Origin: Chara braunii | Taxonomy: Eukaryota > Streptophyta > Charophyceae > Charales > Characeae | NCBI GenBank assembly: GCA_003427395.1 | Contig: BFEA01000096.1 | Coordinates: 1,359,585 to 1,400,835, forward strand | Direction: 5' to 3' | Length of the DNA: 41,251 nt | Shown here: positions 40,547 to 41,251 of the stretch, piece by piece | How the letters are laid out: each line of letters begins with the position of its first letter | Numbering within the stretch: the first letter of the stretch is position 1 | Made by a program: the position numbers and the translations under genes | The notes under the pieces: generated by a model | The model's database searches: none | Told to the model about the DNA's origin: nothing | The model's input: only the letters and a program-made list of their open reading frames with translations

Positions 40547-41168
40547 GGCACGAGAGACACACAGCCAGATGAGTGATTGATCATGAAAGTTTAGAGGGTT
40601 GAGTGAGGACTCTTGACGAGTGTTGTCCGTTTCCATTCATCTGTACTTTTTTAAATTATTAAGAGTTTTCATTTTTTCCTCACTTACCTAACCCTTCAGT
40701 CAGTCAGCCTGACTACGTTTCCATCGACTTTGCTTAATGATTGCGCTTTCTGATGACCTTGTCATAGTTTCCAAAATTAGTAAATTGGTAGAATCGATAC
40801 ATGCATGGCACAACAAAATTTTGTAATTTATTATTTTCATGATGTTTGTTGTTTCAAATATAAAAAAAAAGATTCCTAAGACAAGGGACCGATGAAGATC
40901 ACATTTGAAGGGTTTCACTCGAAGCCGGATATATACAACAGGAAGGGATTTGCTTTATTTTATTTATTTGCAAATATCAAGAAAATCCTGCTTGACAGCC
41001 TGTTGACTTCTGGTCAAACGATGTGGCCCGACTAGTAAAGGTGCGACAACGCGCCTGGCCATAGAGTCCGAACCCACCACCTCCTTCCCCCTCGAAGTTT
41101 CTGCCACACTTGAAGATGTCATCTTGCACAAGGTCACGAACGGCGAGGGGAAGAAGTAGCAGTAGCAG
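40547..41168. other. No gene recognised; possible coding scrap at right edge
   Basis: Mostly AT-rich. From about 41043 a frame reads RLAIESEPTTSFPLEVSATL then a Lys-rich segment running into the GAA repeat; too short to name. Confidence 0.25.
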
Positions 41169-41224
41169 GAGAAGAAGAAGAAGAAGAAGAAGAAGAAGAA
41201 GAAGAAGAAGAAGAAGAAGAAGAG
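41169..41224. repeat. (GAA)n microsatellite
   Basis: About 18 GAA units, then A/G-rich sequence to the window end. Confidence 0.95.
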
Positions 41225-41251
41225 AAAGAAGAAAAAGAACGGAAAAAAAAA

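Overview
This is a stretch of a large, repeat-rich eukaryotic genome, with no bacterial or organellar signature. It contains microsatellites, tandem repeats, AT-rich non-coding DNA, decayed Ty3/gypsy-type LTR retrotransposons and two DNA-transposon insertions. I see no intact host gene. The Gag, RT and integrase styles resemble those of fungi and streptophyte (alga/bryophyte-grade) Ty3 elements. I cannot decide between these from the sequence alone.

Layout. 1-1601 (+): the 3' end of a Ty3/gypsy pol (integrase), heavily mutated, followed by tandem repeats to about 2.5 kb. 2.5-8.9 kb: mostly non-coding, with one small unknown ORF (3919-4329, -) and an AT-rich repeat array (7.6-8.2 kb). 9.1-16.06 kb (-): element A, a gag remnant preceded by an array of related accessory ORFs. 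16-18.1 kb: low-confidence ORFs. 18.17-18.85 kb: a tandem array of about 114 bp units. 19-22.9 kb: GC-rich, low-complexity, no recognised gene. 22.96-34.86 kb (-): element B, the fuller copy. Read on the minus strand it has accessory ORFs, gag with a CCHC zinc knuckle, protease, RT, RNase H and integrase, all broken. Its integrase is interrupted by a 1.28 kb hAT-like insertion (24162-25445) that contains the assembly gap. 35.4-35.85 kb: a large fold-back repeat. 38.6-40.55 kb (+): decayed coding DNA that looks like a third accessory-ORF copy, split off by a second hAT-like MITE (39341-39871). The window ends in a GAA microsatellite.

Most interesting system. Upstream of gag, element A carries at least seven short ORFs on one strand. 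Most share a repeated domain architecture. They are packed like a bacterial operon: ATGA, TGATG, ATGAGTGA and ATGGTTAG start/stop overlaps are visible at successive junctions. Element B carries a recognisable, more decayed counterpart in the corresponding position. The inference is a Ty3/gypsy family with a polycistronic module of diversified paralogous proteins 5' of gag, possibly translated by termination-reinitiation. Plant Ogre/Tat elements are known to carry one extra ORF upstream of gag. An array of many related ORFs with overlapping junctions is something I do not recognise. LTR boundaries could not be defined by eye for any of the elements.
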